DNA from: Pyramidobacter sp. YE332
GTDB lineage: Bacteria > Synergistota > Synergistia > Synergistales > Dethiosulfovibrionaceae
Reading direction: 5' to 3'
DNA: 64,000 bases
Assembly: GCF_033060595.1 (NCBI RefSeq)
Contig: NZ_CP133038.1
Coordinates: 1,736,001-1,800,000 of the forward strand
Part shown: piece after piece, positions 24,721-33,792 of the stretch
Layout: each line of letters starts with the position of its first letter
Numbering within the stretch: the stretch's first letter is position 1
The notes under the pieces: model-generated
What the model was told of the DNA's origin: nothing
The model's input: the letters and a program-made list of their open reading frames with translations, nothing else
The model's database searches: none
Translations under genes and position numbers: made by a program

Positions 24721-25758
24721 CTATTTTGCGCCGTCATCCGTCCCCCACTCCACCAACACCGTTCCCCACGATAAGCCAACGCCGAAACCGGACAACAGGA
24801 CCTTCATGCCCGCTTTCAGCCGCCCCTGCTCCGCGCATTCCCCCAGCGCGATCGGAATCGTCGAAGAGACCGTGTTCCCCTTGTCTTCAAGGTTGATCAC
24901 GAACTTGTCCTCGGGGAACCGCATTTCGTCGCGCACTTGCTCCAGCAGAAGCCGGGACGCTTGATGGAAAACGATCAGGTCAAGATCCTCTTTTCTGACG
25001 CCGGCGCGCTCCAGGCAACGCTGCACCGAACCGGGAACTTCTCTCAAGGAGAACTCGAGCACCTTGCGGCCGTCCATGAGCACATTTTCCTGGCTGTGCG
25101 CATTGCCGAAGCGGTTCACCCGCTCTGCGGCCGTGCTTTCCGAACGGGGCAGCGCCGTCTCCCCCGCTTCGATGATGATATCACGAAGCCCCGAGCCGTC
25201 GGTCCCGAGAGCGAAACCGGTGACGCGATCGCGCCCGCTGACTTCCAGGAGCGTCGCCGTATAGCCGTCGCCGAAAATGGTGCGGATCGCCTTGTCCTGC
25301 TTGTTGACATAGCGCGTCACCTGATCGCCGGTGATCAGCAGCACGCGGTCGGCAATTCCGGCAGCGATACAGCCTTTGGCGATGGAAAGGCCGTACACGT
25401 AACCGGAACAGCCCAGTTCGTAGTCCACGGCGCCGCAGCTTTTCCGCAGCCCCAGCTTGTGATGAACCACGCACGCAGTGGCAGGCGCGATGTAATCGCG
25501 GGCCTCGCAGCAGACCACCAGCATGTCGATGCTGTCGCGGGAAACTGCCGGATGTTCGGCAAAGAACTTCTCGCCCGCCAAGGCCAGATAGTGGGACACC
25601 GGCTTGTCGGCGTCGGCAATATGGCGCCTGACGATGCCGGTTTTCTTATAAATTTTTTCGGGCGTCCACGTGCCGAATTCCCTGACCAGATCCTCGTTGG
25701 TCTCGAACCGTTCCGGCAGGCACCAGGAAATCCCTCCGATTGACATACCTCTGTTCAT
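24721..25758 (-). CDS. 3-oxoacyl-ACP synthase III-like enzyme
   Basis: This 345-residue thiolase-fold condensing enzyme would join an acyl-CoA starter with malonyl-ACP or a similar extender. The catalytic triad of KAS III is complete: cysteine in ELGCSGYVYGL (near residue 115), histidine in VFHQAS and asparagine in KGNTVSSTIP. The C-terminal GFGVGLSWGTVLV is also typical. It stands alone rather than in a fab cluster, so it may be a second FabH or make a specialised acyl chain. The ATG at 25758 follows GAGGAGG. A weak FapR-like box lies upstream. Confidence 0.87.
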   Translation of the reverse strand: MNRGMSIGGISWCLPERFETNEDLVREFGTWTPEKIYKKTGIVRRHIADADKPVSHYLALAGEKFFAEHPAVSRDSIDMLVVCCEARDYIAPATACVVHHKLGLRKSCGAVDYELGCSGYVYGLSIAKGCIAAGIADRVLLITGDQVTRYVNKQDKAIRTIFGDGYTATLLEVSGRDRVTGFALGTDGSGLRDIIIEAGETALPRSESTAAERVNRFGNAHSQENVLMDGRKVLEFSLREVPGSVQRCLERAGVRKEDLDLIVFHQASRLLLEQVRDEMRFPEDKFVINLEDKGNTVSSTIPIALGECAEQGRLKAGMKVLLSGFGVGLSWGTVLVEWGTDDGAK

Positions 25759-25817
25759 ACGCTCACTTCCTCCTCTATCATAAAACGTTTCCGCCGCACA
25801 GACTTTATGACTTGGTT

Positions 25818-25834
25818 TTAATGGCTAGTAATAA
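25818..25834. promoter_or_regulatory. Possible second FapR-like box
   Basis: TTAATGGCTAGTAATAA shares 12 of 17 positions with the box before fapR and lies about 60 bases upstream of the KAS III-like start codon. fabH genes are FapR targets in Bacillus. The match is moderate and the promoter here is unclear. Confidence 0.3.
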
Positions 25835-25950
25835 ATTTTAACTGATGCGGGGGCATTTCGCAACGCCATCTTAATTACATAATCCAACCGAGACTCTTTC
25901 GTCGGCACGGATCCCCAGTTTCGTACCGCGGCACAAGAGAAACATTTTCA

Positions 25951-25979
25951 TTGACAGGGCACGACAATTCTGCTACCGT
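25951..25979 (+). promoter_or_regulatory. Promoter of the chromate-type transporter genes
   Basis: A perfect TTGACA (25951-25956) is followed after 17 bases by a weak TACCGT (25974-25979), about 65 bases before the first gene. Confidence 0.45.
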
Positions 25980-26045
25980 TCTGGCCATACGAATTCGCCG
26001 TTTTTCCCGCGGCGTTTCCAATTTCGAGAAAAGAGGCGTCCTACG

Positions 26046-26633
26046 GTGGAATCACGGATAGAAGGACAGGCAGAAGAAAAGAAGCTCGGGCTTTTTTCGA
26101 TCTTCATGATGATCTTCAAGATCAGCGCCTTTACGCTCGGCGGCGGCGCCGTGCTCATCGGCCTGATCCAGGAAGCGGTGAACCGCACGGGAGTCGTCCC
26201 CGAAGAAAAAACGGCCGACATGCTGGCGCTTTCGCTGGCCGCCCCCGGCGCGATGGGCATCAGCATGTCCTACCAGGCGGGGCTGGCGCTCGGCGGCCCC
26301 GCCGGCGCGGCGGCGGCCGTGTTTGGCATGGCGCTGCCGCCCTTCATCGCTATTCTCGTGCTCTCCAGCTGGCTGCTGGCGCACATGGGCTCGGGCTACA
26401 TTTCCGCGTTCTTCAGCGGCGCCACGGCCGCCCTGGTGGTCGTGCTCGGGGCCATCGTCTGGAAGCTGGGCAAGAAGAACGCTCTCGTCAGCGTCAAGGA
26501 CACGGTCATCTGCCTGCTGGTCGCCGCCGCGGTGCTGGTCTTCAAGGTCTCCGCGGTGTGGGGACTGATCGGCGGCACGATCGTCACGCTGATCGTCAAC
26601 CTGCTTCTCGAGAAAGAAGGGGAAAAGGCATGA
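26046..26633 (+). CDS. Chromate transporter (CHR) family, first half-size subunit
   Basis: The 195-residue membrane protein has the CHR signature near its start (FKISAFTLGGGAVLIGLIQEAV) and a PGAMGISMSYQAG segment. It corresponds to one half of a long-chain ChrA. Short CHR proteins encoded as adjacent pairs work as heteromers. Chromate efflux is known for some, but many family members have other unknown substrates. The start is a GTG at 26046, with a modest AAAGAGG upstream; an ATG 20 codons later is possible. It overlaps the second gene by 4 bases. Confidence 0.85.
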   Translation: MESRIEGQAEEKKLGLFSIFMMIFKISAFTLGGGAVLIGLIQEAVNRTGVVPEEKTADMLALSLAAPGAMGISMSYQAGLALGGPAGAAAAVFGMALPPFIAILVLSSWLLAHMGSGYISAFFSGATAALVVVLGAIVWKLGKKNALVSVKDTVICLLVAAAVLVFKVSAVWGLIGGTIVTLIVNLLLEKEGEKA

Positions 26634-27196
26634 CGGATCTGATCGTCCTGTTTTTCATCTTCGCCAAGGTCAGTCTGCTCACCTTCGGCGGCGGCCTGGC
26701 GTCGCTGCCGTTCCTTTACGAGGTCTTCGTCACCGAAAGAGCCTGGCTGACAGCCGGCGTGTTCAGCGAGACCGTCGCGCTCGCGCAGATGACGCCCGGC
26801 CCCATCATTCTCAATTCGGCCACGCTCCTGGGATACCGTTTTGCCGGTCTCGCCGGCTCCATCACCGGCACGGTGGCCGTCGTCGTCGCGCCGCTGCTGG
26901 TGGTGATGGCGCTGGTGTGGATCTTCGAGAACGCTTCCGGCACGGCGCGTCTCTGGGTCGACCGCATCCGCGTCGCCATGCGCCCCGTCGTGGTAGGGCT
27001 GCTGGCCGTGGCGCTGTGGACGGTGGCGCTGCCCGTGCTCCATCGCCGCGAGCTCTGGGCCTTTGCGGGACTGAGCGCCGCGCTCTACTTCGCCGTGCCG
27101 TTCCTGCGCAAGTATCCGCAGATTCTGCTGTTCGGCATGGCGCTGCTGGCCGTCGTCCTTTACGCCCTCGGCATGACGTCGCTCGCCGCGGCGTAA
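26630..27196 (+). CDS. Chromate transporter (CHR) family, second half-size subunit
   Basis: The 188-residue partner of the preceding protein has the same family signature (FAKVSLLTFGGGLASLPFLYE) and the typical ALAQMTPGPIILNSATLLGY motif, with about six hydrophobic segments. The ATG at 26630 overlaps the preceding stop as ATGA, so translation is coupled. The pair are paralogues with opposite-half character, as in other two-gene CHR systems. A strong terminator follows. Confidence 0.87.
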   Translation: MTDLIVLFFIFAKVSLLTFGGGLASLPFLYEVFVTERAWLTAGVFSETVALAQMTPGPIILNSATLLGYRFAGLAGSITGTVAVVVAPLLVVMALVWIFENASGTARLWVDRIRVAMRPVVVGLLAVALWTVALPVLHRRELWAFAGLSAALYFAVPFLRKYPQILLFGMALLAVVLYALGMTSLAAA

Positions 27197-27257
27197 CCTT
27201 TCGAAAAACTGCTCTCGCTTGAGAGACACGTGACGCGCGCTTAAAAACGTCCCGCTG

Positions 27258-27308
27258 AAAAGGCCGTTCGCACGCCGGGAAATCGTCCCGGTGCGCGAAC
27301 GGCCTTTT
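27258..27308 (+). terminator. Terminator after the CHR gene pair
   Basis: A stem of about 23 bases (AAAAGGCCGTTCG... against CGAACGGCCTTTT) has a 5-base loop and ends in a T run. Confidence 0.9.
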
Positions 27309-27362
27309 GTCCTTTCGGTGTCTCCTCACGCCATCCGCTTTCGCGAAAGAGACGTAAACGAT

Positions 27363-27379
27363 TTTACAATCTCTTTACG
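27363..27379 (+). promoter_or_regulatory. Candidate Pho box upstream of pstS
   Basis: TTTACA (27363-27368) and TTTACG (27374-27379) are repeated with an 11-base period, the spacing of PhoP-binding repeats in Gram-positive bacteria. A possible -10 box TATCCT is at 27411-27416. The operon encodes its own response regulator, so phosphate-starvation control is expected. Confidence 0.4.
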
Positions 27380-27452
27380 TGCCCAATATTTTCCCCTGAC
27401 AAAGCGGCGTTATCCTCGAGGCACAAAATCGAAAGGAAAGAGGAGATAAAAA

Positions 27453-28310
27453 ATGAGTGGAAAGAAAGTGGCGGCAGTTGTTCTGGCTATGAGCGTAAGC
27501 TGCGCGGCGGCGTTTGCCGCAACGAAAAGCGAGATCAGCGTCATTTCCCGCGAAGAAGGATCCGGCACGCGAGGAGCGTTCATCGAGCTCTTCGGCGTGC
27601 AGCAGAAAGACGCCGGCGGCAAAAAGGTCGACATGACGACCGACAACGCCGACATCACCAACAGCACCTCGGTCATGATGACGATGGTGGCCGGCAATCC
27701 CAGCGCCATCGGCTACGCGTCGATGGGCTCGCTCAAAAAAGCGGATGTAAAAGCTCTGGCTATCGGCGGCGCGGCGGCTACGGTCGAAAATATCCGCACG
27801 GGCGATTACAAGATCGCGCGTCCGTTCAACGTCGCTGCGAAAGGACAGCTCCGCCCCGCCGCGCAAGCTTTCCTCAACTTCATCATGAGCGCTCAGGGGC
27901 AGAAAGTCGTCGCCGATAACGGCTATATCGCCGTCAATGAAAAAGCGGTTCCTTTCGCCGCCAAGCGCGTTGTGGGCAAGGTGGTCGTCGCCGGTTCGTC
28001 CAGCATCACGCCAATCATGGAAAAGCTCAAGGAAGCCTATCTGCTTGTGAACCCCGCCGCCGAGATCGAAGTGCAGATGAGCGACTCCACGACCGGCATG
28101 ACCTCGGCCATCTCCGGCATCTGCGACCTCGGCATGGCTTCGCGCGGCCTCAAGGAAAGCGAGCTGAAAGCCGGCCTGACTCCGATCGTGATCGCTATGG
28201 ACGGCATCGCCGTGATCGTCAACAAGGCCAACGAGCTGGAGGGGCTGACCGTGGAACAGGTTCGCGATATCTATACGGGCAAAACCGAAAACTGGGAAGC
28301 TTTGAAATAA
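27453..28310 (+). CDS. pstS: Phosphate-binding protein PstS, circularly permuted halves
   Basis: This is the secreted phosphate receptor of the Pst ABC importer. It has a signal peptide at residues 1-22 (AVVLAMSVSCAAAFA) with no lipobox. The two halves are in reverse order compared with E. coli PstS. Residues 27-160 (ISVISREEGSGTRG to VVADNGYIAV) match the usual C-terminal half. Residues 174-285 (GKVVVAGSSSITPIM to RDIYTGKTENWEALK) match the usual N-terminal half. Both phosphate loops, GSGTR and GSSSITP, are kept, so the fold and pocket should be intact. At 285 residues it is complete. It is the first gene of pstSCAB-phoU-phoP-phoR. Confidence 0.9.
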   Translation: MSGKKVAAVVLAMSVSCAAAFAATKSEISVISREEGSGTRGAFIELFGVQQKDAGGKKVDMTTDNADITNSTSVMMTMVAGNPSAIGYASMGSLKKADVKALAIGGAAATVENIRTGDYKIARPFNVAAKGQLRPAAQAFLNFIMSAQGQKVVADNGYIAVNEKAVPFAAKRVVGKVVVAGSSSITPIMEKLKEAYLLVNPAAEIEVQMSDSTTGMTSAISGICDLGMASRGLKESELKAGLTPIVIAMDGIAVIVNKANELEGLTVEQVRDIYTGKTENWEALK

Positions 28311-28314
28311 AACG

Positions 28315-29166
28315 ATGACTCAGGCCAAAGAGAACGCTGCGAAGTGGATTTTCGCCGCGGCGGCGACGGCGTCGGTAATCGCCGTAGCGCTGATCTGCGT
28401 CTTCCTCTTCGCGGGCGGCATTCCCGGAATAATGAAGATCGGCGTCTGGGAGTTCCTTTCGGGAACTCGCTGGCGGCCGGGAAACGATATCTACGGAATC
28501 CTGCCCATGATTCTCGGATCGCTGTACGTCACCGCGGGAGCGCTGCTTATCGGCGCTCCCGCCGGTTTATTGACGGCCGTCTATCTGTCGCGTTTCGCCT
28601 CGCCGCGCATGACGCGCATCCTGCGTCCGGCCGTCTCGCTGCTGGCGGGAATCCCGTCGGTCGTGTACGGATTCTGGGGCGTAACGACGATCGTACCGCT
28701 GATCCGCCGGTATTTCGGCGGCAGCGGTTCAAGTTTGCTGGCGGCGGCGCTGCTTCTGGGCATCATGATCCTGCCGACGATTATCGCCGTCAGCGAGGCG
28801 GCCCTGAACGCCGTGCCCCAGAGTTATTACGAGGGAGCGCTGGCGCTCGGGGCCACCCACGAACGCGCCGTGTTCAGCGTCGTGCTTCGCGCCGCCCGTT
28901 CCGGCGTGATCGCGGCGATGATCCTCGGCGTCGGACGCGCCGTCGGCGAGGCTATGGCAGTCATGATGGTCGCCGGCAACCGCGCCGTGATCCCCACAAG
29001 CCTGTTCCGCGGCGTACGCACGCTGACGAGCAACATCGTCATGGAAATGGGTTACGCCGCCGACCTGCACCGCGAGGCGCTGATCGCGACGGGTGTCGTG
29101 CTTTTCGCGTTCATTCTGACCGTCAATCTCACCTTTTCCCTGCTGCGAAGGAGGTCGCAGGCGTGA
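28315..29166 (+). CDS. pstC: Phosphate ABC transporter permease PstC
   Basis: The 283-residue permease has six membrane helices. The cytosolic EAA-type loop (EAALNAVPQSYYEGALALGAT, contacting the ATPase PstB) lies near residue 165, and GVGRAVGEAMAVMMVAGN follows. It starts 5 bases after the pstS stop, and its TGA overlaps the GTG start of pstA. PstC and PstA form the membrane channel. Confidence 0.93.
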   Translation: MTQAKENAAKWIFAAAATASVIAVALICVFLFAGGIPGIMKIGVWEFLSGTRWRPGNDIYGILPMILGSLYVTAGALLIGAPAGLLTAVYLSRFASPRMTRILRPAVSLLAGIPSVVYGFWGVTTIVPLIRRYFGGSGSSLLAAALLLGIMILPTIIAVSEAALNAVPQSYYEGALALGATHERAVFSVVLRAARSGVIAAMILGVGRAVGEAMAVMMVAGNRAVIPTSLFRGVRTLTSNIVMEMGYAADLHREALIATGVVLFAFILTVNLTFSLLRRRSQA

Positions 29167-29993
29167 CAACAAACCGCTTGAAATCGCTGCTGACGAAATG
29201 CCTCGTTTACGCCGCCTCGCTCTTTACCGTCGCCGTGCTGCTGGTCATCGTCGCGGATATCCTGCGCCACGGCGTCCCACACCTGACACCGGATCTTTTC
29301 GCATGGAAGTACGATTCCGTCAACGTTTCGTTGACGCCGGCGCTGATCAACACGCTGTCAATGACGCTGCTGGCGCTTCTCGCCGCCGTTCCGGCCGGTC
29401 TTGGAGCCGCTATCTACCTGGCGGAGTACGCCGCGCGCGGGCGCTTTTTCGTGAAAGCGGTTCGCATCACGGCGGAAACGCTGTCGGGCATCCCCTCCAT
29501 TATTTACGGGCTGTTCGGGCTGCTCTTTTTCGTCACGGCCTGCCGCATGGGCATCTCGCTGCTGGCGGGAGCGATGACGCTGGCGATGATGATTCTGCCG
29601 CTGGTCATGCGCACGGCGGAAGAAGCGCTGCGGGCCGTGCCCGACAGTTATCGCGAGGCCAGCTTCGGTCTCGGCGCGGGACGTCTGCGCACGGTGTTTT
29701 GCGTCGTGCTTCCGTCGGCTGTTCCCGGAATTCTCGCCGGCGTCATTCTCGGCATCGGACGCATCGTCGGCGAGACGGCGGCGCTGATTTACACGGCGGG
29801 TACGGTCGCCGAGGTTGCCTGCAGCGTTTTCGATTCGTCGCGCACGCTCGCCGTACACATGTACACGTTGTCCAGCGAAGGTTTGTACATGAACCAGACT
29901 TATGCCACCGCCGTTATGCTGCTGATCATCACCGCCGGCATCAACGCGTTGTCCTCTTTTGCGGCAAGGAGATTCGCCCATGGCTCGGTTTGA
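29163..29993 (+). CDS. pstA: Phosphate ABC transporter permease PstA
   Basis: This 276-residue permease is the partner of PstC, with six helices and the coupling loop [20 protein letters not shown]. The conserved [18 protein letters not shown] is present. The start is the GTG at 29163, forming a GTGA overlap with pstC; no other start covers the first helix ([20 protein letters not shown]). The 3' end overlaps pstB by 14 bases. Confidence 0.93.
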   Translation: MTTNRLKSLLTKCLVYAASLFTVAVLLVIVADILRHGVPHLTPDLFAWKYDSVNVSLTPALINTLSMTLLALLAAVPAGLGAAIYLAEYAARGRFFVKAVRITAETLSGIPSIIYGLFGLLFFVTACRMGISLLAGAMTLAMMILPLVMRTAEEALRAVPDSYREASFGLGAGRLRTVFCVVLPSAVPGILAGVILGIGRIVGETAALIYTAGTVAEVACSVFDSSRTLAVHMYTLSSEGLYMNQTYATAVMLLIITAGINALSSFAARRFAHGSV

Positions 29994-30729
29994 CGTCGAA
30001 AATCTCAATCTGCATTACGATAAATTCCACGCGCTGAAAAACGTTTCCCTTTCCATTCCCGAACGTCGGATCACGGCGTTCATCGGCCCTTCCGGCTGCG
30101 GCAAGAGCACGCTGATGAAAACTTTAAACCGTATGAACGATCTGGTCGAAGGCTGCCGAATCACCGGCAAAGTGCTTCTCGACGGCGAGGATATTTACGA
30201 TACAATGGAGACGACGACGCTGCGCAAGCGCGTGGGCATGGTCTTTCAAAAGCCCAACCCTTTTCCGCTGAGCGTTTTCGACAACGTCGCCTACGGGCCG
30301 CGCACTCACGGCGTTCGCAGCCGCGCCCGCCTCGAAGCCGTGGTCGAGAAATCCCTCCGCGACGCCGCCATCTGGGACGAACTGAAAGACCGTCTCAGAT
30401 CCAGCGCGCTTGGCCTTTCCGGCGGCCAGCAGCAGCGCCTCTGCATCGCCCGGGCTTTGGCGGTGGAACCGGAGGTGCTGCTGATGGACGAGTCCACCAG
30501 CGCCCTCGACCCGCTTTCCACAGCTAGGATCGAAGATCTCGTCACGACGCTGAAGGAAAAATACACGATCGTCATGGTGACGCACAACATGCAGCAGGCG
30601 GCGCGCGTCTCGGACACAACGGCGTTTTTCCTGCTCGGAGAGATCGTCGAGTACGACGAGACCGATCGCCTCTTTTCCAATCCTCGGGACAAGCGGACCG
30701 AAGATTACATTACGGGAAGGTTTGGTTAA
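29980..30729 (+). CDS. pstB: Phosphate ABC transporter ATPase PstB
   Basis: The 249-residue ABC ATPase has Walker [10 protein letters not shown], the ABC signature [15 protein letters not shown], Walker [14 protein letters not shown] and the H-loop ([10 protein letters not shown]). The PstB-typical [10 protein letters not shown] follows Walker A. The ATG at 29980 follows AAGGAG inside the end of pstA. Confidence 0.95.
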   Translation: MARFDVENLNLHYDKFHALKNVSLSIPERRITAFIGPSGCGKSTLMKTLNRMNDLVEGCRITGKVLLDGEDIYDTMETTTLRKRVGMVFQKPNPFPLSVFDNVAYGPRTHGVRSRARLEAVVEKSLRDAAIWDELKDRLRSSALGLSGGQQQRLCIARALAVEPEVLLMDESTSALDPLSTARIEDLVTTLKEKYTIVMVTHNMQQAARVSDTTAFFLLGEIVEYDETDRLFSNPRDKRTEDYITGRFG

Positions 30730-30730
30730 A

Positions 30731-31387
30731 ATGAGAAGCCGATTTGACAAGCAGCTGAACCAGCTCGACAACAATCTGCTGGAAATGGGAGCCCTGACGG
30801 AACAGGCGATCGAAAGCGCCGTCCGGGCGCTGTCCGAGCAGGACGAGAACGCCGCCAGACGGGCGATCGAGCTTGAACGGGAAATCGATTCTCAGGAGCG
30901 CGCCGTCGAGTCGCTCTGTCTCAAACTCCTGCTCGAACAGCAGCCCGTCGCCGGAGATCTGCGTCTGATCTCCGCGGCGCTGAAAATGATCACCGATCTG
31001 GAACGCATCGGCGACCAGGCGGCGGATATCGCGGAAATCATCCTGCGCCTGCGCGGGCAGACTTACATCAAACCGCTGATTCATTTGCCGCAGATGGCCG
31101 CCAGAGCCATCGAAATGGTTACCGGCAGCATCGACGCCTTCGTGCAGAAAGATCTCGAAAAAACGAAGAGCATCTTCGAGCTCGACGATCTGGTCGACGA
31201 ACTTTTCCGCATCGTCAAGAACGAGCTGGTGGAACTGATCCACAAAGACGCCTCCTGCAGCGAGCAGGCCATCGACCAGCTCATGATCGCCAAGTATTTC
31301 GAGCGGATCGGCGACCACGCGCAAAACATCGCCGAATGGGTGGAGTTCTCCCTCACGGGCGTCCATAAAAACGGAGAGAAAGAATGA
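30731..31387 (+). CDS. phoU: PhoU, phosphate signalling adaptor
   Basis: PhoU links Pst transport to the PhoR kinase and keeps the Pho regulon off when phosphate is ample. The 218-residue all-helical protein contains two PhoU repeats, each with a metal-binding motif (DLERIGDQAADIAE near residue 80 and YFERIGDHAQNIAE near residue 195). I chose the ATG at 30731. It overlaps the response regulator gene as ATGA. Confidence 0.95.
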   Translation: MRSRFDKQLNQLDNNLLEMGALTEQAIESAVRALSEQDENAARRAIELEREIDSQERAVESLCLKLLLEQQPVAGDLRLISAALKMITDLERIGDQAADIAEIILRLRGQTYIKPLIHLPQMAARAIEMVTGSIDAFVQKDLEKTKSIFELDDLVDELFRIVKNELVELIHKDASCSEQAIDQLMIAKYFERIGDHAQNIAEWVEFSLTGVHKNGEKE

Positions 31388-32052
31388 TCTATTACGTTGA
31401 AGATGATTCGGGCATCCGCGAACTGGTGGTCTACACGCTCAACCAGACGGGGCTCGAAGCCCGCGGCTTTGCGGAAAGTCAGGCGTTCTACGCCGCCTGC
31501 GCCGAACGGAAGCCCGATCTGATCCTGCTCGACATCATGCTGCCGCGCGAGGACGGCCTGAGCGTCCTCAAACGCATCCGTCAGGACGCTTCGCTGAAAA
31601 GCGTCCCGACGGTCATGGTCACCGCCAAAGGTTCCGAATACGATAAGGTGCGGGGACTCGACCTGGGCGCCGACGATTATATCGCCAAACCTTTCGGCAT
31701 GATGGAGCTGGTGGCGCGGGCCAAAGCCCGCCTCCGTGCGGCAGGCGGAGAAAAGGACGCATCCGTCCTCAGCTACGGCGCGCTGAAACTGGACAGCCGG
31801 CGCCACGAAGTTACAGCCGGCGGCCGCCCGGTCGCGCTGACGTTGAAAGAATTCACCCTGCTGGAACTGCTGATGCGGCATCCCGGCGTGGCCTTCACGC
31901 GCGAACAGCTTCTGGAACGCAACTGGGATTACAGTTACGAGGGCGGCACGCGCACCGTGGACGTGCACATCCAGACGCTGCGCGGCAAACTCGGCGACTG
32001 CGCTGCGCTGATCCAGACGGTGCGCGGCGTGGGATACAAACTGGGAGGTTGA
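31384..32052 (+). CDS. OmpR-family response regulator of the phosphate regulon
   Basis: The 222-residue protein has a receiver domain (acidic YVEDD at the start, phospho-acceptor aspartate in LILLDIMLP, switch lysine in DYIAKPFG) and a C-terminal winged helix with the RTVDVHIQTLRGKLG recognition region. Its place between phoU and phoR makes it the PhoB/PhoP of this organism. In Gram-negative naming it would be phoB, in Firmicutes phoP. It starts in an ATGA overlap with phoU and ends 3 bases before phoR. Confidence 0.93.
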   Translation: MIYYVEDDSGIRELVVYTLNQTGLEARGFAESQAFYAACAERKPDLILLDIMLPREDGLSVLKRIRQDASLKSVPTVMVTAKGSEYDKVRGLDLGADDYIAKPFGMMELVARAKARLRAAGGEKDASVLSYGALKLDSRRHEVTAGGRPVALTLKEFTLLELLMRHPGVAFTREQLLERNWDYSYEGGTRTVDVHIQTLRGKLGDCAALIQTVRGVGYKLGG

Positions 32053-32055
32053 CGA

Positions 32056-33741
32056 ATGCAGCGGCGAATTTTTTGGAGCATTTTTCTCACCGCGCTGGCC
32101 GCAGTCTTCATCGTCGGGCTGTTTACGGCCCGGGCCTCCTACAAAAGCATCGACGCGCGCGCGGCCGAAGAGCTCCGCGCCGAAGCCCGATCCGCGGCCG
32201 CGACGCTGCCGCTTCTGCGCAACGCCGAAGAATATCTGAGCGCGTTGCCCGACAGCCGCCGCGTCACGCTCATCTCCGCCGACGGGCAGGTCCTTTACGA
32301 CAATCACGCGCCCAGCGGCGCAATGGAAAATCACCGCGCCCGCCCCGAGGTACAGGAAGCGCTTCGCGACGGCCGCGGCGAAAGTTACCGCTATTCAAAC
32401 ACGCTCACGGAAAAAACGCATTACTGCGCCGTCCGCTTGGACGACGGGCGTATTCTGCGCGTCGCCGTCACCCGCGGCACGATCGCCGGACTGGCGCGCC
32501 GTCTCATGCTGCCGCTTTCTCTCGCCGCAGCCCTGACCGCGCTGCTGGCGCTGTTTCTTTCGCGCGCTCTGGCCCGCGGCATCACCGCTCCGATCAGCCG
32601 GCTCAACCTCGCCGAACCGCTGGAAAACGACGCTTACGACGAGCTGACGCCGCTTCTGCTCCGCCTCGAAAATCAGAACGAGACGCTGCGCAGCCAGCTT
32701 GACGAACTGGAAAACCAACGCCGCGAACTGGCCGCCATCACGGAAAACATGCGCGAAGGGCTGCTCCACATCGACAAAGAAGGAACGGTGCTGGCCATCA
32801 ATCGTAGCGCCGCGAGAATTTTCGCGGTCGATCCCGCTCAATACGTCGGTCAGAACATCCTCCTCGTCAGCCGCAGCGCCGAACTGCACAGCGTCGTCCA
32901 GGCCGCGCAGGCGGGGCGCAGCGGCGAAGCGCTGCTCGAGGTCAACGGCCGCGTTTATCGTCTTCTCTCCACGCCCGTGACCGTCGCCGGTGAACAAAAA
33001 CAAGCGGGCATGGTCGTGCTGCTGCTCGACGTCACGGCCCGCCAGCAGGCGGAACGACAGCGCCGGGAATTCACCGCCAACGTGTCGCACGAACTGCGCA
33101 CGCCGCTCACATCCATCGCCGGTTACTCCGAAATCATGGCCTCGGGACTCGCCAAACCGGAAGACCTGCGCGGCTTCGCCGAAAAAATCCACGGCGAAGC
33201 CAGCCGCCTGATCGCGCTGGTCAACGACATCATGGAGCTGTCGAAGCTCGACGAGAAAGCGGCTCTGCCGCCCCGAGAAAACGTCGACCTCTTCGAGCTC
33301 TGCGAAAAAATTTTGTCGCGACTCGCCCCTTCGGCCGAAGCGCGAAACGTGCTGATCGAACTGACAGGCTGTCATGCCTGCGTTTGGGGCATTCGTCCCC
33401 TGCTCGACGAGATGGCGTTCAACCTGATCGAAAACGCCGTCAAGTACAACAGAGAGGGAGGCTCCGTTCTCGTCGACGTTGCCGAAGGGAACGAAAACGT
33501 CGCGCTGACCGTGCAGGACACGGGCATCGGCATCCCGCCGGAACATCAGGACCGCGTCTTCGAGCGTTTCTACCGCGTGGACAAGAGCCACAGCAAGGAA
33601 ACCGGCGGCACCGGCCTGGGGCTGGCCATCGTCAAACACGCCGCTGCGGTTCACGGCGCGTCCGTAGAGCTGACCAGCACGCCCGGTTCGGGCAGCCGTT
33701 TCACCGTGATTTTCGACAAAGAATTTCACGGGTTCGCCTAG
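32056..33741 (+). CDS. phoR: Phosphate-regulon sensor histidine kinase
   Basis: The 561-residue membrane kinase has one helix at 7-27, an extracytosolic domain of about 125 residues, a second helix near 155-178, a HAMP-like linker and a PAS domain (about 225-330). The HisKA box FTANVSHELRTPLTSIAGY carries the phospho-histidine. The ATPase domain has the N box LIENAVKYN, G1 DTGIGIP and G2 GTGLGLAIV. This is the PhoR layout of Firmicutes-like systems with a sizeable external domain. It ends the pst operon at a strong terminator. Confidence 0.93.
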   Translation: MQRRIFWSIFLTALAAVFIVGLFTARASYKSIDARAAEELRAEARSAAATLPLLRNAEEYLSALPDSRRVTLISADGQVLYDNHAPSGAMENHRARPEVQEALRDGRGESYRYSNTLTEKTHYCAVRLDDGRILRVAVTRGTIAGLARRLMLPLSLAAALTALLALFLSRALARGITAPISRLNLAEPLENDAYDELTPLLLRLENQNETLRSQLDELENQRRELAAITENMREGLLHIDKEGTVLAINRSAARIFAVDPAQYVGQNILLVSRSAELHSVVQAAQAGRSGEALLEVNGRVYRLLSTPVTVAGEQKQAGMVVLLLDVTARQQAERQRREFTANVSHELRTPLTSIAGYSEIMASGLAKPEDLRGFAEKIHGEASRLIALVNDIMELSKLDEKAALPPRENVDLFELCEKILSRLAPSAEARNVLIELTGCHACVWGIRPLLDEMAFNLIENAVKYNREGGSVLVDVAEGNENVALTVQDTGIGIPPEHQDRVFERFYRVDKSHSKETGGTGLGLAIVKHAAAVHGASVELTSTPGSGSRFTVIFDKEFHGFA

Positions 33742-33792
33742 AAAAAAGCGAATGGGGAAGCCGGAGCGTCCGGCTTCCCCATTCGCTTTTTT
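33742..33792. terminator. Bidirectional terminator between phoR and the GNAT gene
   Basis: A perfect 23-base stem (AAAAAAGCGAATGGGGAAG... and complement) has a 5-base loop, with A/T runs on both sides. Confidence 0.95.
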
